This document shows, one piece after another, positions 1 to 13,677 of a stretch of 64,000 nucleotides of DNA; position 1 is the first letter of the stretch; each line of letters begins with the position of its first letter. Below the pieces are notes generated by a model. It worked only from the letters and a program-made list of their open reading frames with translations. It had not been told where the DNA came from and did no database searches. The stretch spans positions 177,491,027-177,555,026 of the forward strand of contig CM069432.1 in the NCBI GenBank assembly GCA_035610365.1, written 5' to 3'. Source of the DNA: Aquatica leii (Eukaryota; Arthropoda; Insecta; Coleoptera; Lampyridae). The translations under genes and the position numbers were made by a program.

Positions 1-2018
1 GTATCCTTTCTTTTTGCAATTTTTATAATCTAGATGCACAACGCATTGTGCTGTATTGAGTTCATAATTTAGGATATTTTTAAATCATAAACGACATTAG
101 TTACAAATTTTTTAAATAATTTTGCAAAAATTGTTTACACGATGAGTATAGTAACTTCAATTTTATAATAAACATATGCAAGTTATACTAAGTGTAGAAT
201 TGGAAAAGCCACACAATTTGCATTTAATGAAAAGATCTTGCAGCATTGCTCAAATTGGAGATTTTTGTTTTTTGAGATTTTTTTTAAGCGAGTGTTTTAC
301 ACACAATATGATGTCATTTATCATAAACAAAAATTTATATAGATTATTGTAGTACCTGTTGTTTTAAAATTTATTTAAATAAAACTGTGCATTTTTATTA
401 ATTATATACTTTCTTAGTAGTAGATCAAACCGCCGTCATTGCTTTTTCTTCCATCGGCTTTCTTTTCCTTTTTGTTGTCTTGGTTTTTTTTTTCAATCAC
501 TGTTTATTTTAAGAAGTATTACAAATAACGCTTATATTTACTATAATCGGTATAAATGTTTACTTTTGGTATTTTTAATAATACAAGGGTTTCTATTTTC
601 AGTGAGTAAGTTTCTTAACCAAAATAATTTATCGCATATATTTTACATGCTCGATGTAAAACATCGGCTAAGCGAGTAATCTGTGTGATTTTGTTATAAA
701 ATTTTGCTTTGTTGTCTTAATTTGACCATATATAAAACAGCATCAAAACAGAAAAGCAAAATTTTGTATTTTACTAACATTTAGAAATTGAAGGGTTTGC
801 TCAGCTATCGTTAAAATTGCAATTTCATACTATAATGTTAGCGATATAATGTCGTTATTTACTGTTTTGTCGATTGAATCCGATACGTAATTATTTTCAG
901 TACCTACAAAAAATTACAATATCAAATATTTGGTATTGCCTAGAAAAAGTATAATTAACACTGACTTAAATTTGAGATAATTAACTTCAAAGATTTTTTA
1001 TTATTAAAACCTCACTAATATTATGGTAAGTTAATAAAAACCTTATATAATTCTATAGTCAGGCACCTATTGTTATTGTTTAACCAGATATGTATTTTAA
1101 CTTACCAAAAACTGTATAACAAAAAAAATCAGAGCAAGTGGTAACTTATACTCTCTCTATTCTAACTTCTAAATTATTTTCAACAATTTGACACTTTCAA
1201 GATAAAAGTTGTTAAGTAAAACGGATATTAAATTAAATAACAATTACCTATTAAAAAAATTCAACTTGTTTTGGAATTAAAACATATTTTTTTATAAATA
1301 TATAAACGATGATGTTTATCAAGTACACTAACATTGCTCAAATAGTAAAAACAGGAATTATCTTCTAGAAAAGTACAAATTCTGAAAATAAACAAATAAA
1401 ACCAAGAAACTTAAATGCAAATATTTTTATATTTATCTGATTAGGTATGTCTCTATTCAATAATATTTCATATAATATTTAAATTGTGATATATATTTGT
1501 TTAGCGTAACCAGGGTTAAATATTTTATGTCTCATGTTTGACCAATGTTTGACAGACGTTTATAAAACAATACTACATATGTACTACATTGAGTAACATA
1601 TAACACTGATTGATTAATAGCTACCTTTGTAGTACTATTAAGGACACAGGCATAATATTTGCCTAAATTACGTTTAATGTAACAGACATTATTTAGCTTT
1701 TCATTTTGCATTGCTACAAATTTGTTAATAAAGAAAACATGTTACAAGAGATATAACAGTAATTGATTATAAAAAACAATCTACTTTTTGAAAACGCAAT
1801 AGATATATACATTACAACGAAAACATCCAAAAAAAAATTTTAATATTAAATCTAATAGAAAACCAAAAGTAAAGCAAATTGTACAAATCACAATATATTA
1901 AAAAGAATATGTTCAGAGCGAGACGATTAACTCTCTGAAGACGCAAAAAACTCTTATAAAGATCAAGCAAGAAATATTAGTGATTCTACAATTTTAACAA
2001 AAACATTTTAAAGGTGCT
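1..2018. other. Intergenic A+T-rich DNA, no gene seen
   Basis: No open reading frame of useful length and no protein similarity that I recognise. The stretch is A/T-rich with many homopolymer runs and ends where the CCCA terminus of element E5 begins. It could hold intron or regulatory DNA of a gene outside the window; nothing visible decides this. Confidence 0.5.
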
Positions 2019-2701
2019 CCCAAGTAACAATTTTATATTTTATAATGTTTGAGAGAACGTTTACAAAACAAAATTTATAAAACACCTTTTGTCCTAAGAA
2101 CGTAACTAAAACGTTCTTACAGTAGCTATAAATGCAAAATGGGCACATATTTATAAAACATATTCGTTTTTTTTACGTGTTTTATGAAACCAACGAAACA
2201 CTGTTATGGGATAGTTACGTAAACGTTATATATCAATTACAAAACAGTTTCATGAAGATTTTATAGTTGGTTGGCTCTTTATTATTTTGATAAAGTTACA
2301 AAACATTTTTGTAGTGTAGAGCAGCTTCAATAGAATCAAACAGTTATTAAGTACTACTTTTTGGAACTTAATTATTCCTATTATTTACTTAAACTAAAAC
2401 TGATGGCTATTTCATGAAAAATGGCAACGTATACAAGTATATATTATTTACACGAAATTTAATGTCATTTATGAAGTAGATAGGTCGCAAATTTTAAGTG
2501 CGCCGCAGGTTTAATGAGTATTTAAACAAAAATTTTAAAATCAGATAAAAAACAAAAAGTTTAAATTTCAATTTTTTATCATAAAACCACTATTGTAGAT
2601 AGATACCAGTATAAGAAGATTTAATTGATGTGTTTCTGTCGTCGAAGTAGTGAAATATAAGTTAATTTTATGTTCCTCGAGAATGGCGGCCATGTAAATA
2701 T

Positions 2702-5700
2702 TAGTGTTGGGCATAACCGAATTATTTCAATAACCGAATACTCGGTACTCGAGTGATTTCAAAAACCGAATGATCATTCGAATGACATATCACTTGAATT
2801 ATTTAACAGTGTATTCAAGAGAAGGAATTTTTGTACGTTTACTCAATTGCACATTCGCATTCGTCACTTTATACACTCCTGGTCATTTAATTAAAAATTC
2901 AATCTTATAAAAACTTCCTAACATCTGAATTTTTTAAACTACAAATTTTTTTTTAAAATCAAGTTTATTTACTTTTTTGATAGACACATAACTGTAAAAA
3001 ACCGTTGATTAGGGGAATAAGTATACACATATAAACATATTTTATAAACGAGAAAGATCAATACTGTGTAATCAAAAAATGAAATTATATCCGTCAAAAC
3101 CGCAAAAGTGTAATTTAGATTTAAAAGAACAATATCATCGATGAGCTTGCTAAACACTAAAAGAATTTTGTTTTTTTCCTGTTATTTCAAGTGTTTGATA
3201 ATACGATAATAAAAACATAATAACAAATTGGCTACACTTTCTAAAATAGAAACACATTGAATTTTAAAGAATGTCCAAAGTTTATGTATACTTTAGAAAC
3301 GCTGGGATTTTTTATTGACCCCAGATGTAAAATGACAAGTTTTTTAAAAAAATTAGTTTAGGTATAAAGTTTTATAGAATAAAAAATTACAACTTCCATT
3401 TTTAGTTAAAAATTGGTATTTAGTTATTTATTAATGATCGATGTGCTTATAGTGATTTTGTGTTTCCAGCTGTTAGTATAATAAATCGGTCTAAAACTTA
3501 ATAAAAACGTAGATTCAATGTATTTTTGGCTAGTACATCACAACTGGATAATAGTAAAAATAATGAAAACCAACAGAATAACATTAAATCATGCAAATCA
3601 GCAGTTCATTGTTCTGCTCGGCCCCTCTTCTAGTTCTGTTCAAACTCAAGTAAAGATTAACACTAGCCAAGAAAACAGTTGAAACTGTGTGGAACATCGT
3701 CAAAAGCAGGTGAACTTTCAGAGACAGAAATTGTAAATATAGATAAACAATTATTAAAACTAATAACAAACGACTTTCAACCATTATCCATAGTAGAAAA
3801 TGTCGGATTTTTATAGTATTCGCGAATTTTACAACCTTTGTACACACCTCCCAGTAGGAAAAGACTTTCTAATGAAATTCTTCCCAAATATTATAAAGGA
3901 TTATCAATAAAACTAAAAACTATTTGGAGTAGCATCAATAATGTTGCAATTACGACTGATATCTGGACATCAGACAGCAATATTGGGTATATTACAGTCA
4001 CATGTCATTTTATACATGAAGATAAGTTGTGCACTAATATTTTAGCAACAAAAGATTTGTATGGATCACACACCAGTGAAAACATAGCCAACAAATTATC
4101 TACAATTTTAAATGAGTGGAGCCTGATTAATAAAATAGTTACAGTTGTAAGTGATAATGGTGCTAATATTAAAAAAGCCGTTATTGACCACCTACAAAAA
4201 CATCACCATCCATGTGTTGCCCATACTTTAAATTTATGTGTCAATGAGGCTTTAAACAGCAACGACAGATTAAGTACTATTGTGAAAAAATGTAAAAACC
4301 TTGTTGGTCATTTTAAACATAGCGTAGTTGCCACAGACAAACTAAAATCGGTGCAAAAAGAAATGAATTTGCCTATTCTAAAAGTGAAACCAGATGTTTC
4401 CAGCAGATGGAGTTCTTGTTATTTATTGTTAGAAAGATTGCTAGCAATAAAAAATCCGTTGAGTGTAGCTATGACAAGTTTGCACAAGTGTCCTGACTAT
4501 TGATGCAGAAGAATGGACAATTATTGCCGATTGTGTTCGCGTTTTAAAAGCAGCAAATGATTTATCTATCATTTTCTCCGGAGATCAGTACCCGACTATT
4601 TCCTTAATTATACCTGTAATTCGTGGATTTCAACATACCCTAAAAGATATTAGTACAGAAACAAATGTATGTGAGTTACTGAAAACAAAGTTGTTAGGAA
4701 CAATTACAAAAAGACTTGCAATTTTAGAAAAAAACAAAATTGTTGCAAAAGCCACATTTTTAGATCCAAGATAAAAAAAAATTGCTTTTGGAGCTGATGA
4801 AAATGCAGCAAATACTCAACAATGGATCATAGAAGAATTAAACCAACTGATTGATGTTCACGAAACACCTACTACGAATAAGCCAGAGATCACAATCTAA
4901 ATCTTGTGGTAATGACATTTGAACTATTTTGACAATAAGTTATTAGAAAACATATCTTACTCAACACCGACAACTACTGCTACACTGATGATGGTTAAGC
5001 AATACATAGCAATGCCATCTATAGACAGAAAAAGCGATCCACTGGCATATTGGGCAAAACATAAAGATGTTTTACCAGAAATATATCAACTAGCTGTAAA
5101 ATATTTATGTGTGCCCAGCACATCAGTTCCATCAGAACGAGTATTTTCTAAAAGCGACCAGTTAACAAACGCAAGAAGAAATCGTCTAGCACCTAAAAAC
5201 TTAGAGCAAATAATATTTTTAAGTTCTTTTAAGTTTTAATTTTATTTTATATTCTATAAGCTACTTTCATATTATTATTATATAAACATATTTTATTATA
5301 TATGAGATGTTCGTTATTTCCTTTGATTTGTTATATGTTCTTTTTCAGTTCAATTGAAATTATTTTTTGCACTTTGTTTATGTATAGATACTTTTCTTGA
5401 ATATAATGCCTGTATTTTTTAAAAATAATATTGATTTGTGCTATTTACATTAACAAAGTTGCTTTTGAATAAATAATTGCTTTCAAATTTTATTCGGTTT
5501 TTTATTCTCTGTATCAAAATTGCAACGATATCACGTTTCATTTCGTCACGATTGCACATTTTTGTCATAACACATCGATTATGCATAACCGGGTACCTAC
5601 TAGGAACTGAATGCTGTAGGTTTTTATAATCTAATTGAAATTGTATATATGAATGAATACATCTTGTATAACTGGATAGACAGTTGCTGGCGCAGGCGTA

Positions 5701-5810
5701 TAGTTTTCGATTATTTTTCATTCGAATACTCAAATCTAATAACCGAATTACAACGATTATTTTCATAATCGGATGATCGGTTATTTTTCATTCGAATTAT
5801 CCCATCACTA
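2702..5810 (+). mobile_element. hAT-family DNA transposon, degenerate
   Basis: The element is bounded by a perfect 8-bp target-site duplication GTAAATAT at 2694-2701 and 5811-5818. Its ends are TAGTGTTGGG on the left and, inverted, TAGTGATGGG on the right. Both subterminal regions repeat AACCGAAT/ATTCGGTT-like words. An 8-bp duplication and TAGNGNTGGG-type termini are classic hAT features. It carries a decayed transposase on the plus strand and is inserted in E5. Confidence 0.9.
3735..5239 (+). pseudogene. hAT transposase (ZBED-like), frameshifted
   Basis: This is the remnant of a hAT transposase, the RNase-H-fold enzyme that excises and inserts the flanking element. An upstream frame shows the family hallmark ITNDFQPLSIVENVGF near 3750-3805. 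The main open frame at 3838-4503 carries TTDIWTS, VVSDNGANI, HPCVAHTLNL and RWSSCYLLLERL, which are typical hAT core motifs. The reading frame then shifts near 4500 and runs on with stops to about 4900. The C-terminal dimerisation block, with YWAKHKDVLPEIYQLAVKYL and PSTSVPSERVFS, is open at 4919-5239. No BED zinc finger could be seen at the N-terminus. At least two frame changes and in-frame stops make it non-functional. Confidence 0.88.
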
Positions 5811-6866
5811 GTAAATATATGCAAGTGTATTTTCAAAATTCAAAACATTTTTATTACCAAATTTACTCTTATACAACAATTATGATGCATATAGTGTAGC
5901 CAAATAAATTGTTGTACGATTTTATGCACAGGCTGGCAACCACGCGCAAGACATGACAACGTCTTAAAGCCGGTAAGCTAGGAGATGATAAAAATAAAAA
6001 TAAGGATACATGAAAGGATACATGTACGTTAAGAATAATGAAGTTTATGTAATTTCCGTTTTATGTGGTTTTTTTTATATTTTGTATATCTTTGGATTAT
6101 GTTTGATTATATTTTGATGAATTTTTAATCGCGTATTCAATAATAAAAAGTTAATGAAAATGGTCGAGCAGGCGAATCACATATAAAGCAGCGTAACTTT
6201 ACAATAAGCTGCGATCCATTCATTATTAATCCTTCTGAAATAATTATTTTAGCTTCTTCGACGAACGGTTGTAGACATGCTGACAAATCAGGTAGTTTTC
6301 TATTACGCCAGTATATCCGAATTGTTTTATAACTATATTTAACACAATAATTTTGCGATTTAATAGTAGTATTGCTCTATAACTGCTTTTCTCTTATTTT
6401 TATAACTAAGGCTTTGTGCCGTTTTAATTAACAGTCATATTGGAACTTCCGTTGTGAGTAATCTGATCTAGAAAGCAAAATTGTTATATAATATTACTAA
6501 TACAACAATTATATAACGTAGTCACATACTTTATTAAAACAGTCGTATAAAACAGTTCTAAAGTGATAAATGACAAAGCTGCATAGCTATTATAAATCAA
6601 TTAATATTTATAAGAGGTGAATCTCTTATAACGAATATTATATAAAAGTTTACAAAACACTTTTATACTTATCTCATAAGCAGTTTTATAATTTTGTTGT
6701 AAGAACCTTCTAAACATCAATTTAAAAAACAATTTTGAATAGATAAAATAATCTTCCAGACAACTTTAATAGAACCATTTTACATTTAGAGAGTAACAAC
6801 ATAACTACAATAAAGTTGAAAAGTTTTCTAACTTAAGATTTATAAAACCACTTTGTTATTTGAGCT

Positions 6867-9800
6867 GTTTTTAGCTGTTTGAAAACAGCTTAACAACATG
6901 TGATTTGATAGTAGCTTTATGATACATACTTGTCAAAAATTGTATATATACCCACGTAAAATAAGGAAACAACATTGACGTGCAGCAAAAAAGGAACAGA
7001 AACAAAGGCTACGTTTCATATCAAGAAAGCAGTACACAAAATATTAGGTAATACAGCAAATTATGATGAAATATCTTAAACAGGTAATTACTTATTTAAA
7101 AACATTTATTTCGATCATGTTAATTAAAATAATTAATTTAAAAACTAAAGTTTGCAGTAATACAAAAATGGTTAAGTATGTTTAATATAAAAAATAAAAT
7201 AAAAACGAGTCGAAAAAAAAAGTTTGGTTTTGTAGTGAAACGGACCGACAGTGTGGGAACGTCATAAAATGAAGCCGAAGTAACCACATATGTCGAGGAA
7301 AAAAAAACTATTTGTTATTAGTGAATCGAGACGAGGGTGACAAGTTAATCCGCTAGCATACAACCACCACATTCTGCAGGTGTCCAGCTAGTATGTTGAT
7401 TCGTTTCACCGCTGTGGGAATAAATCTTAAGAAATGAAGCAAATCATTTCAATATGGAAAATCGGGCGGTTTCGATTTAGGCATGGTTTACAAGAATAAC
7501 AGTTTCAGATGCCTGGTATAATATTACAAAAGCGACAAAGCGACTCTTGACCGAAAAAGGCCACAATGATCATCAAAAAGAATTCGACCGAAACGCACAT
7601 GTTCGACTAAACCCCTAATTTATGTTCAGATTATGAAATACGTTTAAGCAAGATCATAATTTATTAGGTCTAATTTTCCAATTTTTATAAGTAAAACTAT
7701 CGGTAATCACTAGTTTAAGTCATAAACGCTTTCAATGTAAAAAACGAAATGTAAAACAAAATTTGAGTAAAAATTTTAAAGATTGAAATTGTATAAACAG
7801 GCAGCCAATTGTAAAGATTATTAGCGTTATAGATGGGTTAAGATTGAACATATGATCTATGTTAAAGTAAAGTTTAACTATTTAATGCATGTTTATAGTC
7901 AGTAGCGCCTTAGCTCACTGTTAATTACAAAGCAAGTTGCGAAATCGGTAAAATTTATTCCAGTTGAAATACCCAGCGCCATCCAGTACCGACGTGGTAA
8001 TATCTAAAGAGTAGAAAAGGGGATAACGCCGCCTTCGAGAGAATGAGTAAAGGAGAGAAGCCAATTGGCAAATTTGGTACTGAGAGGGTTTGAAAACTTA
8101 ACCAATCAAAAAAGGCGATTTTAGAAATAAGTCAAAATTGCGCATAATAAAGAAGGGGAAAGTATTAAACAAAAGTTTTAAAAACCCTAACGCGAAGCAA
8201 AAAGAAGATTGATTCGATTGCGGACCGCATACGGGAGTTTTCTTTTGATCACGTCTCGCGAAAAGAGTTACTTACTTAACTTAACTGAATTAACTACGGG
8301 CTTTAATTTAAACCTTTTCGGTATGTAAACGTGTTATAATTTAGTGTTCAGAGATGTTTGTATAAAAATTTGTTTAACTTCAATTTTATTTTTATGTCAT
8401 ATAGATTTTAACTTAAATTTTACGCTTCGGATCGTTTGTTAGCTGTTAAGTGACGCATTATTAAGTGAGTGTTAACGTGCGTCCAGTCAAGACCTAAAAA
8501 GTCGCGGTACTTGGTCTACAATTAAGGAATAGGCGCCATATAAAATGGTCAGAAATTAAGTTAAGTTTATTTGAATGTGCATTTATAAGTTTATTTAATT
8601 ATTGTACGAGAGATGCGTTGAATTGAGATACTGTCTAACGCGATAAAATTGAGAATAATTATCTAACATAAATCTCAACATTTCAACATTTTTTTTGTTG
8701 GAAACGGAGAGAGCAAGTTTAATATATTTTTGTTTGTTTGTTATGTCTTTGGCAATTGACGTGTTGCTTTTAAAAGTTGTTTTACTTCTTTTGCGCCGAA
8801 AGTTTACGCTAAGAACACCTCAAGCATTGAGTTCAGACATTAATTATTGCGCGTCGTGATATGTTTTATTGCGAGTCCAGTCTGCTGTAAGTCTTTTTTA
8901 GATATGACAGGGACAGGGTATCGCGAACGCGACAAACTGTTGAAAAAGTCCAGTTTGTAAACTGTGGAGGCAAATTTCCAAAGATGAAATCTCCACTTTG
9001 AAACTTTTACACCTGAAAGGGTGTGGCAACATAGCTCGAATCCTGTCATAATCTCAGAAGCAGAGGATCTGTGAACCGCTATAAAACTCGGGTAAAATCT
9101 AGTATGTAATTGTTTGTTTCTGTTGCGTTCGAAATGCGCGCCAACTCATTAGAATATTGAGAAGCAATTGCCAGGGATCACGCGATATAAATTGTTTATC
9201 CAATTATCTACCATTTCTAACTAAGAATTGGCTAAATTTCTGTTAGTTCCATTTTCGCTCTAACACTTATTGTAATTAGAAAATTGTTTCAGCATAAGAA
9301 TGACAATCAACGGACGTGAATCTCAATTGTTCGACCTTTCCTCGCCTAATATACGTGTGAGCGCAATTTTATTTATTTGAGCTTTAAGAATGTGACATTC
9401 GGTCGTAAAAGATTTCAATGTGTCAAATAAAGTTAAATGTTTGGAGATTTTGTTGCTTGCTTTTTGTTTCTGACCGTACATCGCTTGGAAAAAAGAACCT
9501 AAGTATGCGCACAACCCCAAATATTTACTAATACCGGGCTTAAAATACCAAAAGCTTTAATTTAAGAAAGTAAATTAAGCTAGACGATCACACGCCACTA
9601 GAATAATTTATCCAGGTAAGAGAATTTTAGTCATTGCTTGAACTTGAAAAAGTTTTAACATAATTACATTGATTACATATTTTCTTTTCATTGCATTTCA
9701 AATTTATTATCTTGTCCGCAAGATGTCTTCAAAAAAAATGACTGTGCCTTACGGTAGACAAATGATATCTTGAGATAAACGGACATGCAAACAATATCTA

Positions 9801-11545
9801 TTTCTAATGTTGATATTAAAAAATATTTCTTAGTTAAGAAATATTTTGTTGCTGCCTTGTGTGTAAGTACAGATTCCATTCATCATAGAAGTCTAAAACT
9901 TTGCAATAGATTTAAAATATGGTTATTTTTTAACTGCTTAATTTACTACTGTTAAGTAACTTAATTGTTTCTATGAAAGTGTTTCCCTTTTTAAGGTTTA
10001 ATTGTGTCGATCGATGGTTTAATTCTGCTTCGTCAATTATTTTTTCAAGTTAAATAATTTTTTTGCAATTAAATTAGAGCAAAAAGTAACAGAATAAGAC
10101 TAACATCTAAGAGAAAGCACATTTCGGAAAACGGCCTTCAAACTATGTATTTGTAATTGACACATTGTAATTGACCGGTAATTATTGCGGAGTTTCCAAT
10201 TATTGTGTTTAACAGTTATAGAGAAATCTAAAAGATAATGACTCGTAAACGATTAGCCATTATCCTTAAATGAATTTTTCAAACATACAAAGTTTTTAAC
10301 TAAATCTATTTATTATAAAGACCTTTGTACAAAAATTAGACAACAACACAATGTATAACAACCACTTAAAAATAATGCCATGTATTATCTTATCACTCTT
10401 ATCAGTCAGCAAGCGTAATGATTGTATTAGTATTTAGATTTTAGAAATGCATCGTATTATACAAACGCAAACCTGTAAGAAATAAGAAAACATAAATACC
10501 CAAATATACGAAAAATTGTTGACATCTTTCTCTCAGAAAGGATATAAGACTCTAAACGCATTACAGTACCCTTTTCTTCTGAACATTGCTTATTAATTAA
10601 AAAAAATATTATTTTTACGACATTAACAACAAAAAAGACATAAAATTATGTTATTAATAAATATATATAATAATTTAGTTGTGAACAAAACCAATGGAAA
10701 CTATTACATAGTATACACGGTGTCCAAATTTAAACGTTCACTATTGCTATTTTTTCTTGAAATGTGTAAAACTATACAGTGTTCTATTTAAAAAATGTTG
10801 TTTTTGTCAATATCTCGAAAAAGGTACTTTCAATTGTTGTTCTGTTGTCACCATTGTGTGAAATATTAATTAATCCAAAAAATATAAAGTGAAGTATGAA
10901 GATGGACAATATTATAAACCTTGCGTTTTATTAATTGGTAGTAAAAAAAACATTAAAATTACTTAATTTTTTCAGAGTATAAATTAGTAACTGAACGTTA
11001 GTTTAGATATCACAGAAGAAATTGTCAAGTCAGTTGAGGAGTCCTGTGTTAAATTTGAAATTGCATTTAGGATCTTACTTGTAAGTATATGGATTACCAC
11101 GTAAAAACTAATAAAACACTTATGGTTTACATGTGCTATTCCATAGCCTGCAATTATAGTATGTGCATTGCCAAATCGAAGCATAATTTATCTTATTTGC
11201 ATTTCCAAATTGATTGTTATATATTGTTTATATAAATATGTCAAACACAACTTTAAAGAATTTTATTTAAAATTACAAAGTTAATGTTTGGAGAACCAGT
11301 AGGTTGTACAATTCTGTCTTAAAAATAATCTGCGTTGAGTTTTTCTTAACTCGGGAAAAATCGCTAAAAAGGCATTTAATCAATAGCCTAGTTTAATGTC
11401 AGTTACACATTGCAGTAAATTTCTTAACATAATAATAAGCAAAAAGAAGTATTAGTCAATTATAACAGTTCCAAAATTAGTAATGATGATTTGTACAAAA
11501 GGCTATTAAATTCTGATATAATTCCTCCTCCCTTAAGTCAGAACA
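6867..11545. other. Long gene-free stretch
   Basis: Only short, unconvincing open frames occur and I recognise no protein. Around 7200-9060 the sequence is somewhat less A/T-rich and has a few mixed-composition patches, possibly worn-down repeats, but none can be assigned. No RNA gene was recognised. Confidence 0.45.
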
Positions 11546-11960
11546 TCATCGTTCTTTGGATAAGTATTTTCTTATATCGTTTTCTAATTTGATGTCCGTT
11601 TTCGTTTGTTTCTTATTTACTAATTTTAATTTATACCTAAACATGTACAATAATAAACAAGTTACAATTAAAACAATTACAATGACAATTGTCACAAAAA
11701 AATGAACAAAATGGAATATAGGTTGCAACTAGATACGACTTTCTAAAGTATTTTCAAAAATTTGTTCGCCTATAATGATTTTACAACTATTTTCAGAAGA
11801 TATTAGTGCATTATTTGTTACTTTAAAATTGTTAATATTATCTAAACATTTTTCTACTATTTCTTAACTTGATTTACTAGAAGTTAAAATTTTTCCATTA
11901 TCTAATTGTGAATACAATTTATAGTTGTTTGACTAAGGCGTACACGCAACTTTTACTGTC
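11546..11960 (-). pseudogene. Errantivirus env-like C-terminal remnant
   Basis: On the minus strand the open frame from 11728 to 11546 encodes a long hydrophobic segment (about 20-25 residues rich in V, I, L and F) followed by a basic tail, as in the transmembrane anchor of insect errantivirus envelope proteins. Upstream, in the same frame interrupted by stops, lie short cysteine-containing stretches consistent with an ectodomain. The piece is in the same orientation as the gag-pol remnant at 14.3-15.2 kb and on its 3' side, as expected for gag-pol-env order. At least two in-frame stops are seen. The assignment rests on layout and composition rather than a diagnostic motif. Confidence 0.4.
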
Positions 11961-12489
11961 TGATAAACTACACTCGTTCATTATTGGTGTTTCACACACA
12001 GTGCTTGATGTTCAATTTTCTTGCATTTTTCATGAGTCCGAAATTCGGTCGCTGCACTCAGAAGATGGTATTTATATGGAGAAATTAGAACTTGTTTATT
12101 GGGGGTCGGATAAATTCTGGTGTATTGGTAAAATAATGAGTTAAGGATGTAACGCTGACGGCTCTACCTTCTAATATAATTTATTTTAAAACTCTTAGCC
12201 TTACTTTCGTTACGTTTTGCTTTTTTTTATGGACAGGATCGCCTTATATACATGTATGCACCAACGAAATAAAACTTGTGACAAAAATGAAAAAAAATAA
12301 CTAAAGTATAATAGCACATAGAACGACTGGATAATACAACAAATAACTGAACGCAAAAAAGAAATAAAAATCTAAAACTACCATGCAAGATTTCAACGTA
12401 CAAGGATAATTTAATAAAAGAACATATAAAAAAAAAACAAACTAACAAAAATATTATATAAAATACTAAAATAAAAAAAACATTATTTG

Positions 12490-13677
12490 CAGTGGCGGCT
12501 GGTGGTCAATCATACAAGAGGGTCATTTAAAAAAAACGTAATGATCGCAAAAAGGATAAAAACATTCTTACAGTAACGTGATTTATATTTAAGATCAATT
12601 ATGTTTAAAATTTAAGATATTCGTCTATAATTACAATTACCAAAATAATCAATAGTAAGCTCATTAAAATTTACAATGATTTTTCAATGCTAAGCATAGA
12701 AATGCACATCTTTCTTGTCTCATAGTATTGCCAATTGCGTAGAAATGTTTGAATTTTTAACATAGAGAAATATCGCTCTTTTTCCACTGTAGTCATATGT
12801 AAAGTCAATCAATTGTTTTATTTAATATACATATGTATCTATTTTTAGTTTTTACAAACTTTTTGATTATAGTCTTTAATTGACTTCACAATTGATTTTT
12901 ACTTTTTCTTTTAAATGCTATAAATCCATAACATTATTTTTACAACATAATGATTAATACATCATCTGAAAACAGTAAATATAAAACACTAAAATCTATT
13001 ATTTATTTCAATTCCACAAATCCAATCTAACGAATCATACACAGATTCTTTAAAATTACTGTAAACTTGTTTATTTTTATGTTTACTGGTTGGTCGAATT
13101 TAAAGTAAAGGCTGAGGACGAGCATTAAATTTAAATTCTAAATGTGTAAAAAATTATTAGTTATTCATTTTTTAACGTCTTGTACCACAGTTATCATGAA
13201 ACAAAAACTACTGTCATATGTGATAAGAAATCTGTATTTAACACACACGTGCTGCGAAGATAACGATAGATGACGTAAGTCACGTAAGCAATGATAGCAT
13301 TGCACTCAAAGATAATTGCACTGAGTATTATCTTTGGCGTAGGCGGCGGGCTGAGAACCCAGCGAACGAATTTTAACATTTACTTATCTTCTTTTCTAAC
13401 TTGCATAAAATTGTATTATGTGTGTCTCACTCTTGATTAGGATAACTATCATCGTAATATAATAAGTGCGGGCAAAAGTTCGTGTCAGCCTCGGATAAAT
13501 TCGCAAGCTTTCGTATCTGTTGCGTTTAAATTGACAATTATTTAAACGCAAGAAATTTAAACGCTGATAATTTGATTTAAACGCAAATTTTCTGTAATTT
13601 TAAAGCAAATAAAATACCTTTCTTATTTATTTTTGGAGGGTCATTGACCAAATGACCTAATAGAGAAGCCGCCACTG
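12490..13677. mobile_element. hAT-type MITE, 1188 bp
   Basis: The termini are CAGTGGCGGCT on the left and the same 11 bases inverted on the right. An exact 8-bp target duplication ATTATTTG flanks it at 12482-12489 and 13678-13685. The words GGTCA and GAGGGTCATT recur near both ends. It holds no transposase, only short chance frames, so it must have moved with enzymes from elsewhere. A cluster of GCGTTTAAA words lies near its right end. Confidence 0.92.
13521..13585. repeat. Cluster of GCGTTTAAA / TTTAAACGC words
   Basis: Four copies of the 9-mer occur in about 65 bases, the first inverted relative to the other three (near 13522, 13540, 13556 and 13575). They sit inside the right arm of the hAT MITE, where subterminal protein-binding repeats are common in hAT elements. 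Function is inferred from position only. Confidence 0.6.

Larger units (their letters stand above)
2019..6864. mobile_element. E5: non-autonomous CCCA-end DNA transposon, split by a hAT element
   Basis: The left end reads CCCAAGTAACAATTTTATA. The right end, read inward on the other strand, is CTCAAATAACAAAGTGG, giving an imperfect terminal inverted repeat. CT flanks both sides (2017-2018 and 6865-6866), a possible 2-bp target duplication. Both subterminal zones are full of TTATAAAAC/GTTTTATAA motifs in both orientations (for example near 2074, 2150, 2180, 6546, 6690 and 6840). No coding sequence of its own is visible. Without the hAT insertion it would be about 1.7 kb. The termini closely resemble those of E2, so it may have been mobilised by E2-type enzymes; that link is inference. 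The right end is diverged, so the boundary there is less certain. Confidence 0.55.

Noticed and set aside
5419..5766. 115-codon minus-strand frame
   Set aside because: Located in the hAT 3' end, no similarity, overlaps the terminal repeat zone.
7200..7440. Apparent repeat of CACCGCTGTGGGAAT-like and CGACAGTGTGGGAACG words
   Set aside because: Similarity is short and without clear boundaries; could be chance or an unrecognisable relic.
10700..10960. Possible transposon end around CGGTGTCCAAATTTAAACG
   Set aside because: No matching inverted partner or target duplication could be found.
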